A stretch of DNA of 64,000 nucleotides from Arthrobacter sp. UM1 (GCF_020483305.1 NZ_JACWAB010000003.1:186001-250000); one strand, 5' to 3'. Positions 8,591 to 18,429 are shown, counted from the first letter of the stretch. The notes: a model not told the origin generated them from the sequence alone. A program made the numbers and translations.

Positions 8591-8691
8591 GGAGGACATA
8601 CGAATCGAACGTATCAAGGGCGTCCCGACTGACGCATCCCCCTTGTCTGGGTGAACCCCGGAACTCGTTCCGGTGAACAGCCGATGTCCCC
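8591..8691 (-). ncRNA. unassigned structured RNA with a tRNA-like closing stem and T-arm
   Basis: The minus strand begins GGGGACA and ends TGTCCTC(C); these pair over 7 bp with one G-T. Just before the end is a T-arm, TACG-TTCGATT-CGTA, with the canonical tRNA T-loop sequence. Between them are a 6-bp hairpin CCGGAA-cgag-TTCCGG and a two-part hairpin closed by CAAGG/CCTTG with inner GCGTC/GACGC. No 7-nt anticodon loop with U33 can be drawn, so I do not call a tRNA. A terminator follows at 8529-8560. Identity unknown: tRNA-like regulatory RNA, decayed class II tRNA or mimic. Confidence 0.5.
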
Positions 8692-8776
8692 ACTCTACAG
8701 ACGACCTCCCCCATCTCCAAACCGGAAAGCGCCTGCCCCGCGGCACGGGCCGCGTCCCAGGCCATAGGCTGGGTGC

Positions 8777-9838
8777 ATGAAGGAATCGCAGGAGCAGGAG
8801 CGGACCCGCGAGCAGCCTGAGGCCACGGTCTGGAGCATCATGCCGGTGCGGGGCGCGCTCGAGTCGAACGCGCTGGCCGACGTCCTCGAGGTCGTGGACG
8901 CCGCGCAGCAGGCCGACGGCGCCAGGGCGCTCTCCGACCAGTCGCTCGTCATGCTGCGCAGCGGAGAGGCCGAGAGCGTGGAGACCCTCCTGGCCTACGC
9001 CCATGCGCCCGGACGGATCTCGGCGCGCGAGCCCTCCGCAGAGGACGGGCCCCGCCCGGAGACGGTGATCGAGCACCTCGCCGGCGTCGCCGTCGTGACG
9101 AGCGACTCCGAGGCGACCCTCGAGCTCGCCGTCCACCCGCACTACCGCCAGCAGGGCCTGGGACGGGCGCTCGTGGAGGCGGCGCTCTCCACCGTGGCCC
9201 ATGACGGACTGGCGGACGCAGGCTCACTGCACGCGTGGGCGCACGGAAGCCTTCCGGCCGCCCTCCACCTCGCCGAGACGAGCGGCTTCACGGCGGTCCG
9301 CAACCTGGTCAAGATGGAGCGCCCGGCGGACCTGCCCGTCCCGGCCGAGGAGGCGCTGCCGGTGGGAATGGCGATGCGGGCCTTCGACCCGAGGCGGGAC
9401 CTCTCCGCCTGGGTGCGCCTCAACGCGGAGGTGTTCGCCGACCACCCCGAGCAGGGGGCCATCACCGAGGCGGACGTCCGCGAGCGCATGCGGGAGCCGT
9501 GGTTCGATGCGGAGGACTTCCTCCTCGTCGTGGACGACGCAGACGAGATCGTCGCCTTCAACTGGCTCAAGCGCACCGCGGACGAGGCCGAGATCTACGC
9601 GATCGGCGTGAGCCCCTCCGCTCAGGGCCTCGGCCTGGGCACGCGGCTGACGGCCGCGGGGATCAGGCGGCTGCAGTCTGAGGGCGCGCGCGCCGTCGCC
9701 CTCTACACCGAGGGGGAGAACACGCGGGCCATCCACGTGTACTCCGGGTTCGGGTTCGAGCAGACGGCCTCGGACGTGATGTTCGCGAGGGACGCCGCCG
9801 AGACGGACGCCGAGGGAGCTCCCGCAGAGCTCGCGTAG
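8777..9838 (+). CDS. mshD: mycothiol synthase (acetyl-CoA:Cys-GlcN-Ins acetyltransferase)
   Basis: Catalyses the last step of mycothiol synthesis, N-acetylating Cys-GlcN-Ins. The 353-residue protein has two GNAT domains. The first has VHPHYRQQGLGRALVEA near residues 118-134. The second, active one has IGVSPSAQGLGLGTRLT near residues 275-291 and ends with the GFGFEQT element. Mycothiol is made only by Actinobacteria, so this is a strong taxonomic marker. A tRNA-like RNA lies on the opposite strand upstream. Confidence 0.93.
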   Translation: MKESQEQERTREQPEATVWSIMPVRGALESNALADVLEVVDAAQQADGARALSDQSLVMLRSGEAESVETLLAYAHAPGRISAREPSAEDGPRPETVIEHLAGVAVVTSDSEATLELAVHPHYRQQGLGRALVEAALSTVAHDGLADAGSLHAWAHGSLPAALHLAETSGFTAVRNLVKMERPADLPVPAEEALPVGMAMRAFDPRRDLSAWVRLNAEVFADHPEQGAITEADVRERMREPWFDAEDFLLVVDDADEIVAFNWLKRTADEAEIYAIGVSPSAQGLGLGTRLTAAGIRRLQSEGARAVALYTEGENTRAIHVYSGFGFEQTASDVMFARDAAETDAEGAPAELA

Positions 9839-9901
9839 GCTGGAGTGGGCCGTGCTCTGCCGTCGGGCGGGCGGCCTCGCACGAAGGAGGGAGCGCACCG
9901 C

Positions 9902-12124
9902 ATGACGCTGGGACTGCCGACACCGGGCTCCTCGCCCCTGTCTGAGACCGAGGCCGCGAGCGCGCGGGCCACGGAGGACCGGATCGAGCTCCTCGAGGAG
10001 CAGCCCATGCCGGAGCCGGACGGCGGCTTCGGCTCCGAGCGCTTCCTGGACCGGGAGATCTCCTGGCTGGACTTCAACGCACGCGTCCTCGAGCTGGCAG
10101 AGGACGAGACCGTCCCGCTCCTCGAGCGCGTCAACTTCCTCTCGATCTTCGCCTCGAACCTCGACGAGTTCTTCATGGTCCGCGTCGCCGGGCTCAAGCG
10201 CCGCATCGCCACGGGCATCGCCGTGCCCTCGGCGGCGGGCATCAGCCCCTCGGACCAGCTCGACGAGCTGGAGCGCACCGCGCTCGAGCTCCAGCTCCGC
10301 CACGCCCGCGCCTTCTCCGAGGGCGTCCGCCCCGCCCTCGCGGAGGAGAACATCTTCCTCACCCGCTGGGAGGAGCTGGACGAGGACGCGAGAGCGCGGC
10401 TGACCGAGTACTTCAACGAGCAGGTGTTCCCCATCCTCACGCCGCTCGCGGTGGACCCGGCGCACCCGTTCCCGTACATCTCGGGCCTCTCGCTCAACCT
10501 CGCCGTCGTGGTGCGGAACCCGGTGAGCGGCAAGGAGCTCTTCGCCCGCGTCAAGGTGCCGGACCAGCTGCCGCGCCTCATCGCCGTCGACGGCGCGCGG
10601 GCCGCCGCCCACGCCTCCCGCGTGGCGCGCTACCTGCCGCTCGAAGACCTCATCGCCGTCCATCTCGACCAGCTCTTCTCGGGGATGGAGGTCGTGGAGC
10701 ACCACGTCTTCCGCGTGACCCGCAACGAGGACGTGGAGGTCGAGGAGGACGACGCGGAGAACCTCCTCCACGCGCTCGAGAAGGAGCTGCTGCGGCGGCG
10801 CTTCGGCCCGCCGGTCCGCCTCGAGCTGACCGAGGACATCAACCCGAACGTGCGCGCTCTCCTGCTGCGCGAGCTCGGCGTGGGCGAGGAGGAGGTCTAC
10901 ACGGTCCCGGCCCCGCTGGACCTGCGCGGGCTCTCCATCCTCGGCTCGATCGACCGGCCCGCGCTGCGCTTCAGCCCGCACGTGGCCCACACGAGCCGCT
11001 ACCTCAACGAGTCGGAGACCGCGGACGCAGCGAACGTCTTCGCCGCGATGCGCCGGCGGGACATCCTTCTCCACCACCCGTACGACTCGTTCTCCACCTC
11101 GGTCCAGGCCTTCCTCGAGCAGGCGGCCGCGGACCCGCAGGTGCAGGCGATCAAGCAGACGCTCTACCGCACCTCGGGCGACTCCCCCATCGTGGACGCC
11201 CTCATCGACGCGGCGGAGGCGGGCAAGCAGGTGCTCGCGCTCGTGGAGATCAAGGCCCGGTTCGACGAGCAGGCCAACATCTCCTGGGCCCGCAAGCTGG
11301 AGAAGGCCGGCGTCCACGTGGTCTACGGGATCGTGGGGCTCAAGACCCACTCGAAGCTGAGCCTCGTGGTCCGGGCGGAGAAGGACGGGCTGCGCCGCTA
11401 CTGCCACATCGGCACCGGCAACTACCACCCCCGCACGGCCCGCTTCTACGAGGACCTCGGCCTCCTCACCTCGGACCAGCAGGTGGGCGAGGACGTCTCG
11501 CGCCTGTTCAACCAGCTCTCCGGCTACGCGCCGAAGACGACGTTCAAGCGCCTCCTCGTGGCGCCGCGCTCCCTGCGGTCCGGCCTCATCGACCGGATCG
11601 AGCGGGAGATCCGCAACGCGAAGGCGGGACTCGCGGCCCGCGTCGTCGTCAAGGTCAACTCGATGGTGGACGAGACGGTCATCGACGCGCTCTACCGCGC
11701 CTCCCAGGCGGGCGTGCAGGTGGACGTGATCGTCCGGGGCATCTGCGCGCTGCGCCCCGGCGTCCCCGGCCTCAGCGAGAACATCCGCGTGCGGAGCGTC
11801 CTCGGGAGGTTCCTCGAGCACTCCCGCGTCTTCCTCTTCGCCAACGGCGGCAGCCCGACGGCGCACATCGGCTCCGCCGACATGATGCACCGCAACCTGG
11901 ACCGCCGCGTCGAGGCGCTCGTGGAGCTCACGGACCCGGACCAGGTCCGCTGGCTCGGCACCCTCGCGGACCGGTACCTCTCCGACTCGACCTCGAGCTG
12001 GCACCTGACCGGCACGGGGGAATGGGTGCGGCACTCCCGGGACGCCGAGGGGCGCCCGCTCGAGGACGTGCAGGAATGGCTTCTGGCGCGCGCCAGGAGC
12101 GGAGCCAAGAACGGAAAGGGCTGA
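9902..12124 (+). CDS. ppk: polyphosphate kinase 1
   Basis: Reversibly polymerises the gamma-phosphate of ATP into polyphosphate. The 740-residue length fits the family. After a 40-residue N-terminal extension comes FLDRETSW-like [17 protein letters not shown], then the core with [16 protein letters not shown]. The catalytic C-terminal half carries the phospho-acceptor His in [11 protein letters not shown] and the following [20 protein letters not shown]. Start ATG 9902 follows a GAAGGAGGGAG box. The next gene starts 4 bp after the stop. Confidence 0.96.
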   Translation: MTLGLPTPGSSPLSETEAASARATEDRIELLEEQPMPEPDGGFGSERFLDREISWLDFNARVLELAEDETVPLLERVNFLSIFASNLDEFFMVRVAGLKRRIATGIAVPSAAGISPSDQLDELERTALELQLRHARAFSEGVRPALAEENIFLTRWEELDEDARARLTEYFNEQVFPILTPLAVDPAHPFPYISGLSLNLAVVVRNPVSGKELFARVKVPDQLPRLIAVDGARAAAHASRVARYLPLEDLIAVHLDQLFSGMEVVEHHVFRVTRNEDVEVEEDDAENLLHALEKELLRRRFGPPVRLELTEDINPNVRALLLRELGVGEEEVYTVPAPLDLRGLSILGSIDRPALRFSPHVAHTSRYLNESETADAANVFAAMRRRDILLHHPYDSFSTSVQAFLEQAAADPQVQAIKQTLYRTSGDSPIVDALIDAAEAGKQVLALVEIKARFDEQANISWARKLEKAGVHVVYGIVGLKTHSKLSLVVRAEKDGLRRYCHIGTGNYHPRTARFYEDLGLLTSDQQVGEDVSRLFNQLSGYAPKTTFKRLLVAPRSLRSGLIDRIEREIRNAKAGLAARVVVKVNSMVDETVIDALYRASQAGVQVDVIVRGICALRPGVPGLSENIRVRSVLGRFLEHSRVFLFANGGSPTAHIGSADMMHRNLDRRVEALVELTDPDQVRWLGTLADRYLSDSTSSWHLTGTGEWVRHSRDAEGRPLEDVQEWLLARARSGAKNGKG

Positions 12125-12128
12125 GCGG

Positions 12129-13121
12129 ATGCCCCACAGGAAGGCGAGGAGCTCGGGCGCGGTGTTCCCCCAGACCGTCGGCGTCCACGTGCGCCGGGAG
12201 AGCGACGACGTCGTCGCCGCGGGCGGCATCGTGTGGCGGCGCTCGGCCCGCGGGCTCAGAGTGCTGCTCATCCACCGTCCGCGCTATGACGACTGGTCCT
12301 GGCCGAAGGGCAAGCTGGACCCGGGCGAGACCGTGCCGGAGTGCGCGGTCCGCGAGATCCGCGAGGAGATCGGGATCGAGGCCCGGCTCGGCATCCCGCT
12401 GCCGTCCATCCACTACCGCGTCTCCGCCGGCGAGAAGTCCGTCTTCTACTGGGCCGTGCAGGCGGGCGAGCAGGTCCCGGACCCGGACGGCTCCGAGGTG
12501 GACCGCGTGGAGTGGGTCTCCCCCGCCCGCGCCCGGGAGCTGCTGACCAATCGGTCCGACGTCGCTCCCCTCGACTACCTCGAGGCCGCCGAGGCCGCGG
12601 GCCGGCTCGAGACCGTCCCGCTCGTGGTGACCCGCCATGCCAAGGCGAAGCCGCGGTCCAAGTGGACGCGCCCCGAGGCCGAGCGTCCCTTGGCCCCGTC
12701 CGGATTCCGGCAGGCCGCGGAGCTCGCGGACCTCCTGCGCTGCTGGCGCCCCACCCGCGTGGCCACGAGCCCGTGGGCCCGCTGCGTCCAGACCGTTCAG
12801 CCGTTCGTCTCCGAGTCCAAGCCGCGCGTCAAGCACGTGGACGCGTTCACGGAGCGCTCCGCGAAGGAGAACCCGGGCAAGACACAGGCCAAGTTCGCCA
12901 AGCTGCTCAAGCCGAAGCACGTGACCGTGTACTGCGGCCACCGGCCCGTCATGCCGACCATCCTCCCGGTGCTCCGCGCGGCCGCGCTCGGCGACAGCGC
13001 CGAGTCCCTGCCGGACGCCGATCCCTACCTGCGTCCCGGCGCAGTGCTCGTGGCCCACATGCCGGTCTCCGACCCGGGCCGGATCACGGCGTTCGAGATC
13101 CACGAGCCCTTCGACGACTGA
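12129..13121 (+). CDS. mutT1: MutT1-type NUDIX hydrolase fused to a histidine phosphatase domain
   Basis: The 330-residue protein joins two domains. Residues about 20-155 form a NUDIX hydrolase with box [20 protein letters not shown] followed by IG. Residues about 165-325 are a histidine-phosphatase domain starting VTRHAKAK, where RHA replaces the usual RHG, and containing SPWARCVQT. The same fusion is MutT1 of mycobacteria, which removes 8-oxo-(d)GTP and diadenosine polyphosphates. It follows ppk by 4 bp, so nucleotide clean-up and polyphosphate synthesis are probably co-expressed. Confidence 0.9.
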   Translation: MPHRKARSSGAVFPQTVGVHVRRESDDVVAAGGIVWRRSARGLRVLLIHRPRYDDWSWPKGKLDPGETVPECAVREIREEIGIEARLGIPLPSIHYRVSAGEKSVFYWAVQAGEQVPDPDGSEVDRVEWVSPARARELLTNRSDVAPLDYLEAAEAAGRLETVPLVVTRHAKAKPRSKWTRPEAERPLAPSGFRQAAELADLLRCWRPTRVATSPWARCVQTVQPFVSESKPRVKHVDAFTERSAKENPGKTQAKFAKLLKPKHVTVYCGHRPVMPTILPVLRAAALGDSAESLPDADPYLRPGAVLVAHMPVSDPGRITAFEIHEPFDD

Positions 13122-13138
13122 CGGGAGGCTTCGACAGC

Positions 13139-13663
13139 ATGCCGACGACGCCTCTCGAGAGGCTCCGCTCGACCCGCCGATGGCTGCGCGCCGCCGGCGT
13201 CCTCGCCGTGGCCGCGCTCGCCGCGGGCCTGGTTCTGAGGCCGTTCATCGCGGATCCGATGCCGGCCGCCTGGCTCAGCCCCGGCAGCACCGCGGAGGTC
13301 GTCCGGCGGGACTCCCTGGCGTTCTTCGCCTACCCCCTGCTGGGGCTCGGGTTCTGGGTCATCGGCGCGGTCCTGCCCCGCGCGCTCCCCTCCCTCAACC
13401 GCCGCCTCGCACCGCTGCCGGCCCGCGCGTCCTTCCTGCTCGTCATGATGTGCGCCAACATCGCCGTGCTCGGGTGGCTGCAGCCGCAGACCTTCAACGC
13501 GTGGCTGGGCATCGTCTACCTGGGCCTGCTCGTCGGGCTCGTGGCCAACCACATCCGCGCCGCCCGCGGCGCCTCCCGTTCGCCCCAGCGCGTCCCCGCC
13601 TCCCCGGCCCGGAACGGCCGTTCCCGGGCAGCCGACACCGCCGAAGAGGAGACCCCGAGATGA
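13139..13663 (+). CDS. four-helix membrane protein of unknown function
   Basis: A 174-residue protein with hydrophobic segments at about residues 18-38, 60-82, 98-115 and 122-140, then a basic Arg/Ser/Pro-rich cytoplasmic tail. ATG 13139 has GGGAGG about 10 nt upstream. Its stop overlaps the thyA start (ATGA), so it belongs to the same transcript. No family is recognised. Confidence 0.65.
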   Translation: MPTTPLERLRSTRRWLRAAGVLAVAALAAGLVLRPFIADPMPAAWLSPGSTAEVVRRDSLAFFAYPLLGLGFWVIGAVLPRALPSLNRRLAPLPARASFLLVMMCANIAVLGWLQPQTFNAWLGIVYLGLLVGLVANHIRAARGASRSPQRVPASPARNGRSRAADTAEEETPR

Positions 13664-14475
13664 GCGACTTCGCTCCCGTGCCCACCCCGTACGAAGACCT
13701 GCTGAGGCGCGTCCTCGAGGAGGGAACACACAAGTCGGACCGCACCGGCACCGGCACCACGAGCCTGTTCGGGGCGCAGCTGCGCTTCCCGCTCGGGGAG
13801 GGCTTCCCGCTCATCACGACCAAGCGGGTCCACTTCAAGTCCGTGGCGATGGAGCTCCTCTGGTTCCTCCGCGGGGACTCCAACGTCCGCTGGCTCCAGG
13901 AGAACGGCGTGCGCATCTGGAACGAGTGGGCGGACGAGAACGGCGAGCTCGGCCCGGTCTACGGCGTGCAGTGGCGCTCGTGGCCCGCCGGGGACGGCGA
14001 GACGATCGACCAGATCGCCCGCGTCGTGGAGCAGATCCGCACGAACCCCGATTCCCGCCGGCACATCGTCTCCGCCTGGAACCCCGCCCAGATCGACGAG
14101 ATGGCCCTGCCCCCCTGCCACGCGCTCTTCCAGTTCTACGTGGCAGACGGCCGCCTCTCCTGCCAGCTGTACCAGCGCTCGGCGGACATGTTCCTCGGCG
14201 TGCCGTTCAACATCGCGTCCTACGCGCTCCTGACGCACATGGTGGCCCAGCAGACCGGCCTCAGCGTGGGAGACTTCGTCTGGACCGGCGGAGACGTCCA
14301 CGTCTACGACAACCACCGCGAGCAGGTGGAGCTCCAGCTGACCCGCGAGCCGTACCCGCTCCCCCAGCTGGAGATCCTGCGCAGGCCCGACTCCATCTTC
14401 GACTACCGCTTCGAGGACTTCGCCGTCCACGGCTACCAGCACCATCCGGCCATCTCGGGGACGGTGGCTGTCTGA
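13660..14475 (+). CDS. thyA: thymidylate synthase
   Basis: Methylates dUMP to dTMP using methylene-tetrahydrofolate and yields dihydrofolate. The 271-residue enzyme shows [10 protein letters not shown] near the N-terminus, the catalytic Cys in [12 protein letters not shown], the [25 protein letters not shown] stretch in two halves, and the C-terminal Val. It starts inside the stop of the upstream gene (ATGA) and its own stop overlaps folA (TGATG). Coupling to folA makes sense because dihydrofolate reductase recycles its product. Confidence 0.97.
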   Translation: MSDFAPVPTPYEDLLRRVLEEGTHKSDRTGTGTTSLFGAQLRFPLGEGFPLITTKRVHFKSVAMELLWFLRGDSNVRWLQENGVRIWNEWADENGELGPVYGVQWRSWPAGDGETIDQIARVVEQIRTNPDSRRHIVSAWNPAQIDEMALPPCHALFQFYVADGRLSCQLYQRSADMFLGVPFNIASYALLTHMVAQQTGLSVGDFVWTGGDVHVYDNHREQVELQLTREPYPLPQLEILRRPDSIFDYRFEDFAVHGYQHHPAISGTVAV

Positions 14476-14978
14476 TGCGCCTCGGGATGATCTGGGCGCA
14501 GGCCCGCGACGGCGTCATCGGCGCCGAGGGCGGCATGCCCTGGCACGTCCCCGAGGACATGGCCCACTTCGTCCGCACCACGACGGGCCACCCGGTCATC
14601 ATGGGCCGCCGCACGTGGGAGTCGATCCCGGCGGCGTACCGCCCGTTCTCCGGCCGGACGAACATCGTCCTCACCGCCCGCGAGGGCTTCGAGGCCGACG
14701 GCGCCCGCGTCGTCGCCTCCCTCGACGAGGCCCTCGCCGTCGCTGCGGATTCGCCCGGCGGGGAGGAGGCCTGGATCGTCGGCGGCGGAGCCGTCTACCG
14801 CCTGGCCATGCCGCGGGCCGATCGGCTCGTGGTCACCGAGCTGGACCTCGAGGCGGAGGGGGACACGACGGCGCCCGGCATCGGACCCGAGTGGACGCTC
14901 GTCTCCGAGGACCCGGCCGGGGGCTGGCACGAGTCCCGCGCCGGGGTCCGGTACCGGATCCGGGACTGGCGAAACTAG
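14475..14978 (+). CDS. folA: dihydrofolate reductase
   Basis: Reduces dihydrofolate to tetrahydrofolate with NADPH. The 167-residue protein has [29 protein letters not shown], split here for length, with the Trp22-loop PWHVPED and the conserved acidic residue. Further motifs are [12 protein letters not shown] and the NADPH loop [12 protein letters not shown]. It overlaps thyA by one base. Confidence 0.96.
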   Translation: MRLGMIWAQARDGVIGAEGGMPWHVPEDMAHFVRTTTGHPVIMGRRTWESIPAAYRPFSGRTNIVLTAREGFEADGARVVASLDEALAVAADSPGGEEAWIVGGGAVYRLAMPRADRLVVTELDLEAEGDTTAPGIGPEWTLVSEDPAGGWHESRAGVRYRIRDWRN

Positions 14979-14988
14979 ACTGGCTCTC

Positions 14989-16107
14989 ATGACGACTTCC
15001 GTGGGATTCATCGGCTGGCGCGGCATGGTGGGCTCTGTGCTCATGGACCGCATGCGCAGCGAAGGGGACTTCGAGGGCATCGACCCGGTCTTCTTCTCCA
15101 CCTCGAACGCAGGCGGCCCGGCGCCCTCCTTCGCCGCCGGCGCCTCAGCGCTCCAGGACGCCTATGACGTGGACGCGCTCGCGAAGCTGCCGATCCTCGT
15201 CACGGCCCAGGGCGGCGACTACACGAAGGCCGTCTACCCGAAGCTGCGTGCGGCCGGCTGGGACGGCCTCTGGATCGACGCGGCCTCGACCCTGCGCATG
15301 GAGAGCTCCTCCGTGATCGTCCTGGACCCCGTGAACCGTCCCGTCATCGACACGGCCCTGAAGAACGGGGTCAAGGAGTTCGTGGGCGGCAACTGCACGG
15401 TCTCCTGCATGCTCATGGGCCTCGGCGGCCTGTTCAAGCAGGGCCTCGTGGAGTGGGGCACGTCGATGACGTACCAGGCGGCCTCCGGCGGCGGCGCGCG
15501 CCACATGCGCGAGCTCCTGACCCAGTTCGGGGACCTCCACGGCGCTGTGGCGCAGGAGCTCGAGGACCCGGCCTCGGCGATCCTCGAGATCGACCGGAAG
15601 GTCCTCCAGACGCAGCGCGGCGGTCTCGACTCCGCTCAGTTCGGCGTGCCGCTCGCCGGCTCCGTCATCCCCTGGATCGACGCAGACCTCGGCGACGGCA
15701 TGTCCAAGGAGGAGTGGAAGGGCGGCGTCGAGACAAACAAGATCCTCGGCCGCACGTCCGGGGCCGAGATCCCCTTCGACGGGCTCTGCGTGCGGATCGG
15801 CGCCATGCGCAGCCACTCCCAGGCCGTCACACTCAAGCTCACCCGGGACGTGCCGCTCGACGAGATCGCCCAGATCATCGACGAGGACAACGAGTGGGGC
15901 TTCTTCGTGCCGAACACGAAGGAGGAGACGATGGCGCGCCTCACGCCGGTGGCGGTCACCGGATCGCTGGACATCCCGGTGGGCCGCGTCCGGAAGCTCG
16001 CCATGGGACCCGAGTACATCTCGGCGTTCACGGTGGGCGACCAGCTCCTCTGGGGCGCCGCGGAGCCGCTGCGCCGCATGCTCAAGATCGCGCTCGGGAC
16101 GCTCTAG
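14989..16107 (+). CDS. asd: aspartate-semialdehyde dehydrogenase, Gram-negative (E. coli) type
   Basis: Reduces beta-aspartyl phosphate to aspartate semialdehyde, the branch point to lysine/diaminopimelate, threonine and methionine. The 372-residue protein begins [18 protein letters not shown] and has catalytic Cys in [12 protein letters not shown], both very like E. coli Asd. A second conserved region is [11 protein letters not shown]. This type is longer than the usual actinobacterial lysC-linked enzyme. It lies 10 bp after folA and not beside lysC. Cys at CTVSC is intact, so the enzyme should be active. Confidence 0.93.
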   Translation: MTTSVGFIGWRGMVGSVLMDRMRSEGDFEGIDPVFFSTSNAGGPAPSFAAGASALQDAYDVDALAKLPILVTAQGGDYTKAVYPKLRAAGWDGLWIDAASTLRMESSSVIVLDPVNRPVIDTALKNGVKEFVGGNCTVSCMLMGLGGLFKQGLVEWGTSMTYQAASGGGARHMRELLTQFGDLHGAVAQELEDPASAILEIDRKVLQTQRGGLDSAQFGVPLAGSVIPWIDADLGDGMSKEEWKGGVETNKILGRTSGAEIPFDGLCVRIGAMRSHSQAVTLKLTRDVPLDEIAQIIDEDNEWGFFVPNTKEETMARLTPVAVTGSLDIPVGRVRKLAMGPEYISAFTVGDQLLWGAAEPLRRMLKIALGTL

Positions 16108-16146
16108 AGCGCACAGGCGGACGAGCGCCTCAGCAGGCACAACCGC

Positions 16147-16196
16147 AAGACGGCCGCGGCGCCGGCCCCCTGAGGGGCCGGCGCCGCGGCCGTCTT
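16147..16196. terminator. bidirectional 23-bp hairpin between asd and murB
   Basis: Perfect 23-base complementary arms (16147-16169 and 16174-16196) enclose CTGA. The arms begin AAGACGG and end CCGTCTT, giving a short A/T run on both sides. It lies between convergent asd and murB and should stop both transcripts. Confidence 0.85.
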
Positions 16197-16209
16197 CGTT
16201 CTGCGGTGT

Positions 16210-17304
16210 CTAGAGCTGCGTGTTGATGAAGACCGGCTCGTTGTGCAGGCGCACCCCGAAGCGCTCCTCGACGCCGTCCCGCACGGCCCGGGCGATGGCC
16301 AGGACGTCGTCGCTCGAGGCCTCGCCGCGGTTGGTGATGGCGAGGGTGTGCTTCGTGGACAGGGAGGCACGGCCGCCTGCCACGTCCCGGCCCTCCTGAA
16401 GGCCGTAGCCCTTGCCGAAGCCCGCGTGGTCGATGAGCCATGCCGCCGAGAGCTTGACCATGCCCTCCCCCGCGGGGAAGCGCGGGGCGTCCTCGGGCAG
16501 GAGCGCGGCCGTCGCCTCGGGCACGATCGGGTTCGTGAAGAACGATCCCGTGGAGAAGGTGTCCCGGTCCTGCGGGTTGAGGACCATGCCCTTGCCCGAG
16601 CGGAGCTCGAGCACGGCGGCGCGCACGTCCGCCGTCGTCGCATTCCCGCCGGCGATCTCCTCCATGCGCCGCGCCAGCTCCGCGTAGCGGAACTCGGAGG
16701 GGCGCGTGCCGTGCAGCAGCTGGAACGTCACGGAGAGGACCACGTAGCGGGGGCTGCCGTTGACGGTGGAGCGCTTGAGCAGCGAGTCCCGGTAGGAGAA
16801 CTCGAGCTCCGAAGCCGTGAACGTCTTCACGGCACGCCGTTCGCGGTCCCACGTGCGGACGGAGTGGATGAGGGACGCCACCTCGGTGCCGTACGCCCCG
16901 ACGTTCTGCACCGGCGTGGCGCCCGTGGAGCCGGGGATGCCGGAGAGCGTCTCCAGGCCGCGGAGGCCGGCCTCGAGGGTGGCGAGGACCACCTCGTCCC
17001 ACGGGTGGCCCGCCTGGGCCGTGACGAGCACGCCTCCGCAGGTCTCGTCCCCCTCGGGGATCTCGAGGCCGCGGGAGGCGATGTGGACCACCGTTCCGTC
17101 GAAGCCGTCGTCCGAGACGACGACGTTCGAGCCGCCGCCGAGGACGAGGACGGGGTCTCCGGCGTCGTCGGCCAGGGTGAGCGCCTCGATGACCGCCTGC
17201 TCCGAGTCCGCGGTGATGAGGCGCTTCGCGGGACCGCCGATCCCGAGGGTCGTGAGGCCGGCCAGGGTCTGCTCGACCGGCTGGCCCTCCTTGGGAGGCA
17301 TCAT
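16210..17304 (-). CDS. murB: UDP-N-acetylenolpyruvoylglucosamine reductase MurB
   Basis: Makes UDP-MurNAc from UDP-GlcNAc-enolpyruvate in the peptidoglycan pathway, using FAD and NADPH. The 364-residue protein has the FAD-binding VLGGGSNVVVSDDGF near residue 50, GIPGSTGATPVQNVGAYG near 115-132, and the catalytic Ser in STGSFFTNP near 260. Two adjacent ATG codons exist (17304 and 17301). The first overlaps the hadB-like stop as ATGA. C-terminal FINTQL resembles other actinobacterial MurB. Confidence 0.95.
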   Translation of the reverse strand: MMPPKEGQPVEQTLAGLTTLGIGGPAKRLITADSEQAVIEALTLADDAGDPVLVLGGGSNVVVSDDGFDGTVVHIASRGLEIPEGDETCGGVLVTAQAGHPWDEVVLATLEAGLRGLETLSGIPGSTGATPVQNVGAYGTEVASLIHSVRTWDRERRAVKTFTASELEFSYRDSLLKRSTVNGSPRYVVLSVTFQLLHGTRPSEFRYAELARRMEEIAGGNATTADVRAAVLELRSGKGMVLNPQDRDTFSTGSFFTNPIVPEATAALLPEDAPRFPAGEGMVKLSAAWLIDHAGFGKGYGLQEGRDVAGGRASLSTKHTLAITNRGEASSDDVLAIARAVRDGVEERFGVRLHNEPVFINTQL

Positions 17305-17744
17305 GCGTCCACCCGGACCACGGCCTGGGTCTTCATGAGCACCTTCTGCGAGCCGTTGGCGACGGTCAGGTCCACGCGGGCCGTCCGGGCGTCCTCGTCC
17401 AGGGCGCCGATCTTGCCCGTGACCGTGAGCACTGCGCCGGGCTCGTCCGTGCCGGTGGTGTCCTCGACCGGGACGGGCTTGGAGAAGCGGGTGGAGTACC
17501 GAAGGATCCGGCCCGGGTCCCCGGCCCACTCGCCCACGAGGGCGCTCGCCGCGCCGAACGTGAACATGCCGTGGGCGATGACGCCGGGCAGGTCCACGCT
17601 CACCGCGAAGTCGTTGTTCCAGTGGATCGGGTTGAAGTCCCCGGAGGCCCCCGCGTAGCGGACGAGCTCCGCCCGCGTCACCGTGACCTCCCGGCTTCCG
17701 ATCTCCTGTCCGACCTCGAGGTCCTTCATCTGCGGGATGCTCAT
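17301..17744 (-). CDS. MaoC-like (R)-hydratase, HadB type
   Basis: A 147-residue hot-dog-fold protein. The hydratase 2 motif YAGASGDFNPIHWNNDFA at about residues 30-47 holds the catalytic Asp and His. Family members dehydrate 3-hydroxyacyl-ACP or -CoA. It overlaps hadA upstream and murB downstream by 4 nt each. In mycobacteria HadB pairs with HadA or HadC in fatty acid synthase II. This genus class makes no mycolates, so general fatty acid elongation is more likely. Confidence 0.85.
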   Translation of the reverse strand: MSIPQMKDLEVGQEIGSREVTVTRAELVRYAGASGDFNPIHWNNDFAVSVDLPGVIAHGMFTFGAASALVGEWAGDPGRILRYSTRFSKPVPVEDTTGTDEPGAVLTVTGKIGALDEDARTARVDLTVANGSQKVLMKTQAVVRVDA

Positions 17745-18196
17745 GCGCCTGCCTCCTCTGCGCGGACCAGGATGGAGGACGTGGTCACGCCGACCTTGGC
17801 GCCGCTCGCATCCGTCAGGTGGGCCTTCGTGGTGACCATGGCGCCCGCGCCCATGACGCGGACCGAGTCCACGACGAGCTCGGCGAAGAGCTCGTCCCCC
17901 GCGACGATGGGCCGCTCCAGCTCGAACGACTGCTCGGCGTGGACCACGCGGGAGTAGTCGATGCCCGAGTCCGGGTCCAGCACCATGCGGGCCTCCGCGC
18001 GCTGCGCCGGGATGATGGCGTAGGTGGGCGGGGCCACGAGATCGGCGTGGCCCAGCGCTCGCGCCGCCTCAAGGTCTGTGTGCGCGGGATGCGTCGCCTT
18101 GACGGCCCGTGCGAAGTCCCGGACGGACTCGCGGCCGACGACGAAGCTCTCCGCAGCCGGGTACGTCCGGCCGACGAGGGACTCGTTGATGCTCAT
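17741..18196 (-). CDS. HadA-type dehydratase subunit (FAS1-like N-terminal dehydratase domain)
   Basis: A 151-residue hot-dog-fold protein like the non-catalytic partner HadA: MSINESLVGRTYPA, then LVAPPTYAIIPAQRA, and ELERPIVAGDELFAELVVDSV. No hydratase Asp/His motif is seen, as expected if it forms a heterodimer with the downstream HadB-type subunit. I chose ATG 18196. An in-frame GTG at 18205 is also possible because the GGAG lies only 3 nt before the ATG. The stop overlaps the next start (ATGA). Confidence 0.8.
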   Translation of the reverse strand: MSINESLVGRTYPAAESFVVGRESVRDFARAVKATHPAHTDLEAARALGHADLVAPPTYAIIPAQRAEARMVLDPDSGIDYSRVVHAEQSFELERPIVAGDELFAELVVDSVRVMGAGAMVTTKAHLTDASGAKVGVTTSSILVRAEEAGA

Positions 18197-18262
18197 GGAC
18201 TCCACTGTATCGCCCGCCCTGGGGCCGCCCGGCGTCCGGATCGCAGCGGGCCGGACACGCGA

Positions 18263-18294
18263 AAGGCCCGGAATCCCACAGGACTCCGGGCCTT
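18263..18294 (-). terminator. terminator after tRNA-Met
   Basis: Arms AAGGCCCGGA and TCCGGGCCTT, extended by further pairing near the loop, end in a short T run on the minus strand. It sits just past tRNA-Met and separates the tRNA pair from hadA. Confidence 0.65.
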
Positions 18295-18299
18295 GTCTG

Positions 18300-18373
18300 T
18301 AGCGGTGGGGGGGCTCGATCCCCCGACCTCACGATTATGAGTCGTGCGCTCTAACCAGCTGAGCTACACCGCC
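18300..18373 (-). tRNA. tRNA-Met (CAT, elongator type)
   Basis: A 74 nt cloverleaf. GGCGGTG pairs with CACCGCT (G-T at 1-72), the anticodon loop is CTCATAA with CAT, and the T-loop is TCGAGC-type. The terminal CCA is not encoded. The lack of the initiator-type 1-72 mismatch and of GGG/CCC anticodon stem pairs fits an elongator tRNA. Confidence 0.95.
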
Positions 18374-18429
18374 ACGAACAGCACGCTCACGGCGGGCGTG
18401 CAGGACGCCGACGACGATGCGCTGTTCAG

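Noticed and set aside
8591-8691. selC (tRNA-Sec) or a normal class II tRNA
   Set aside because: The 6-bp stem with tetraloop resembles a tRNA-Sec D-arm. However, no UCA or any other anticodon sits in a 7-nt loop with U33, and the spacing from the acceptor is too long.
9224-12271. Very long minus-strand open frame opposite mshD and ppk
   Set aside because: It lies antisense to two well-supported genes. Its Arg/Val/Glu/Asp-rich composition is that of an antisense frame in high-G+C DNA, with no domain or ribosome site.
17741-18196. Mycolic-acid FAS-II dehydratase function for HadA/HadB
   Set aside because: No mycolate genes are seen and the likely family lacks mycolic acids, so the mycobacterial role was not transferred.
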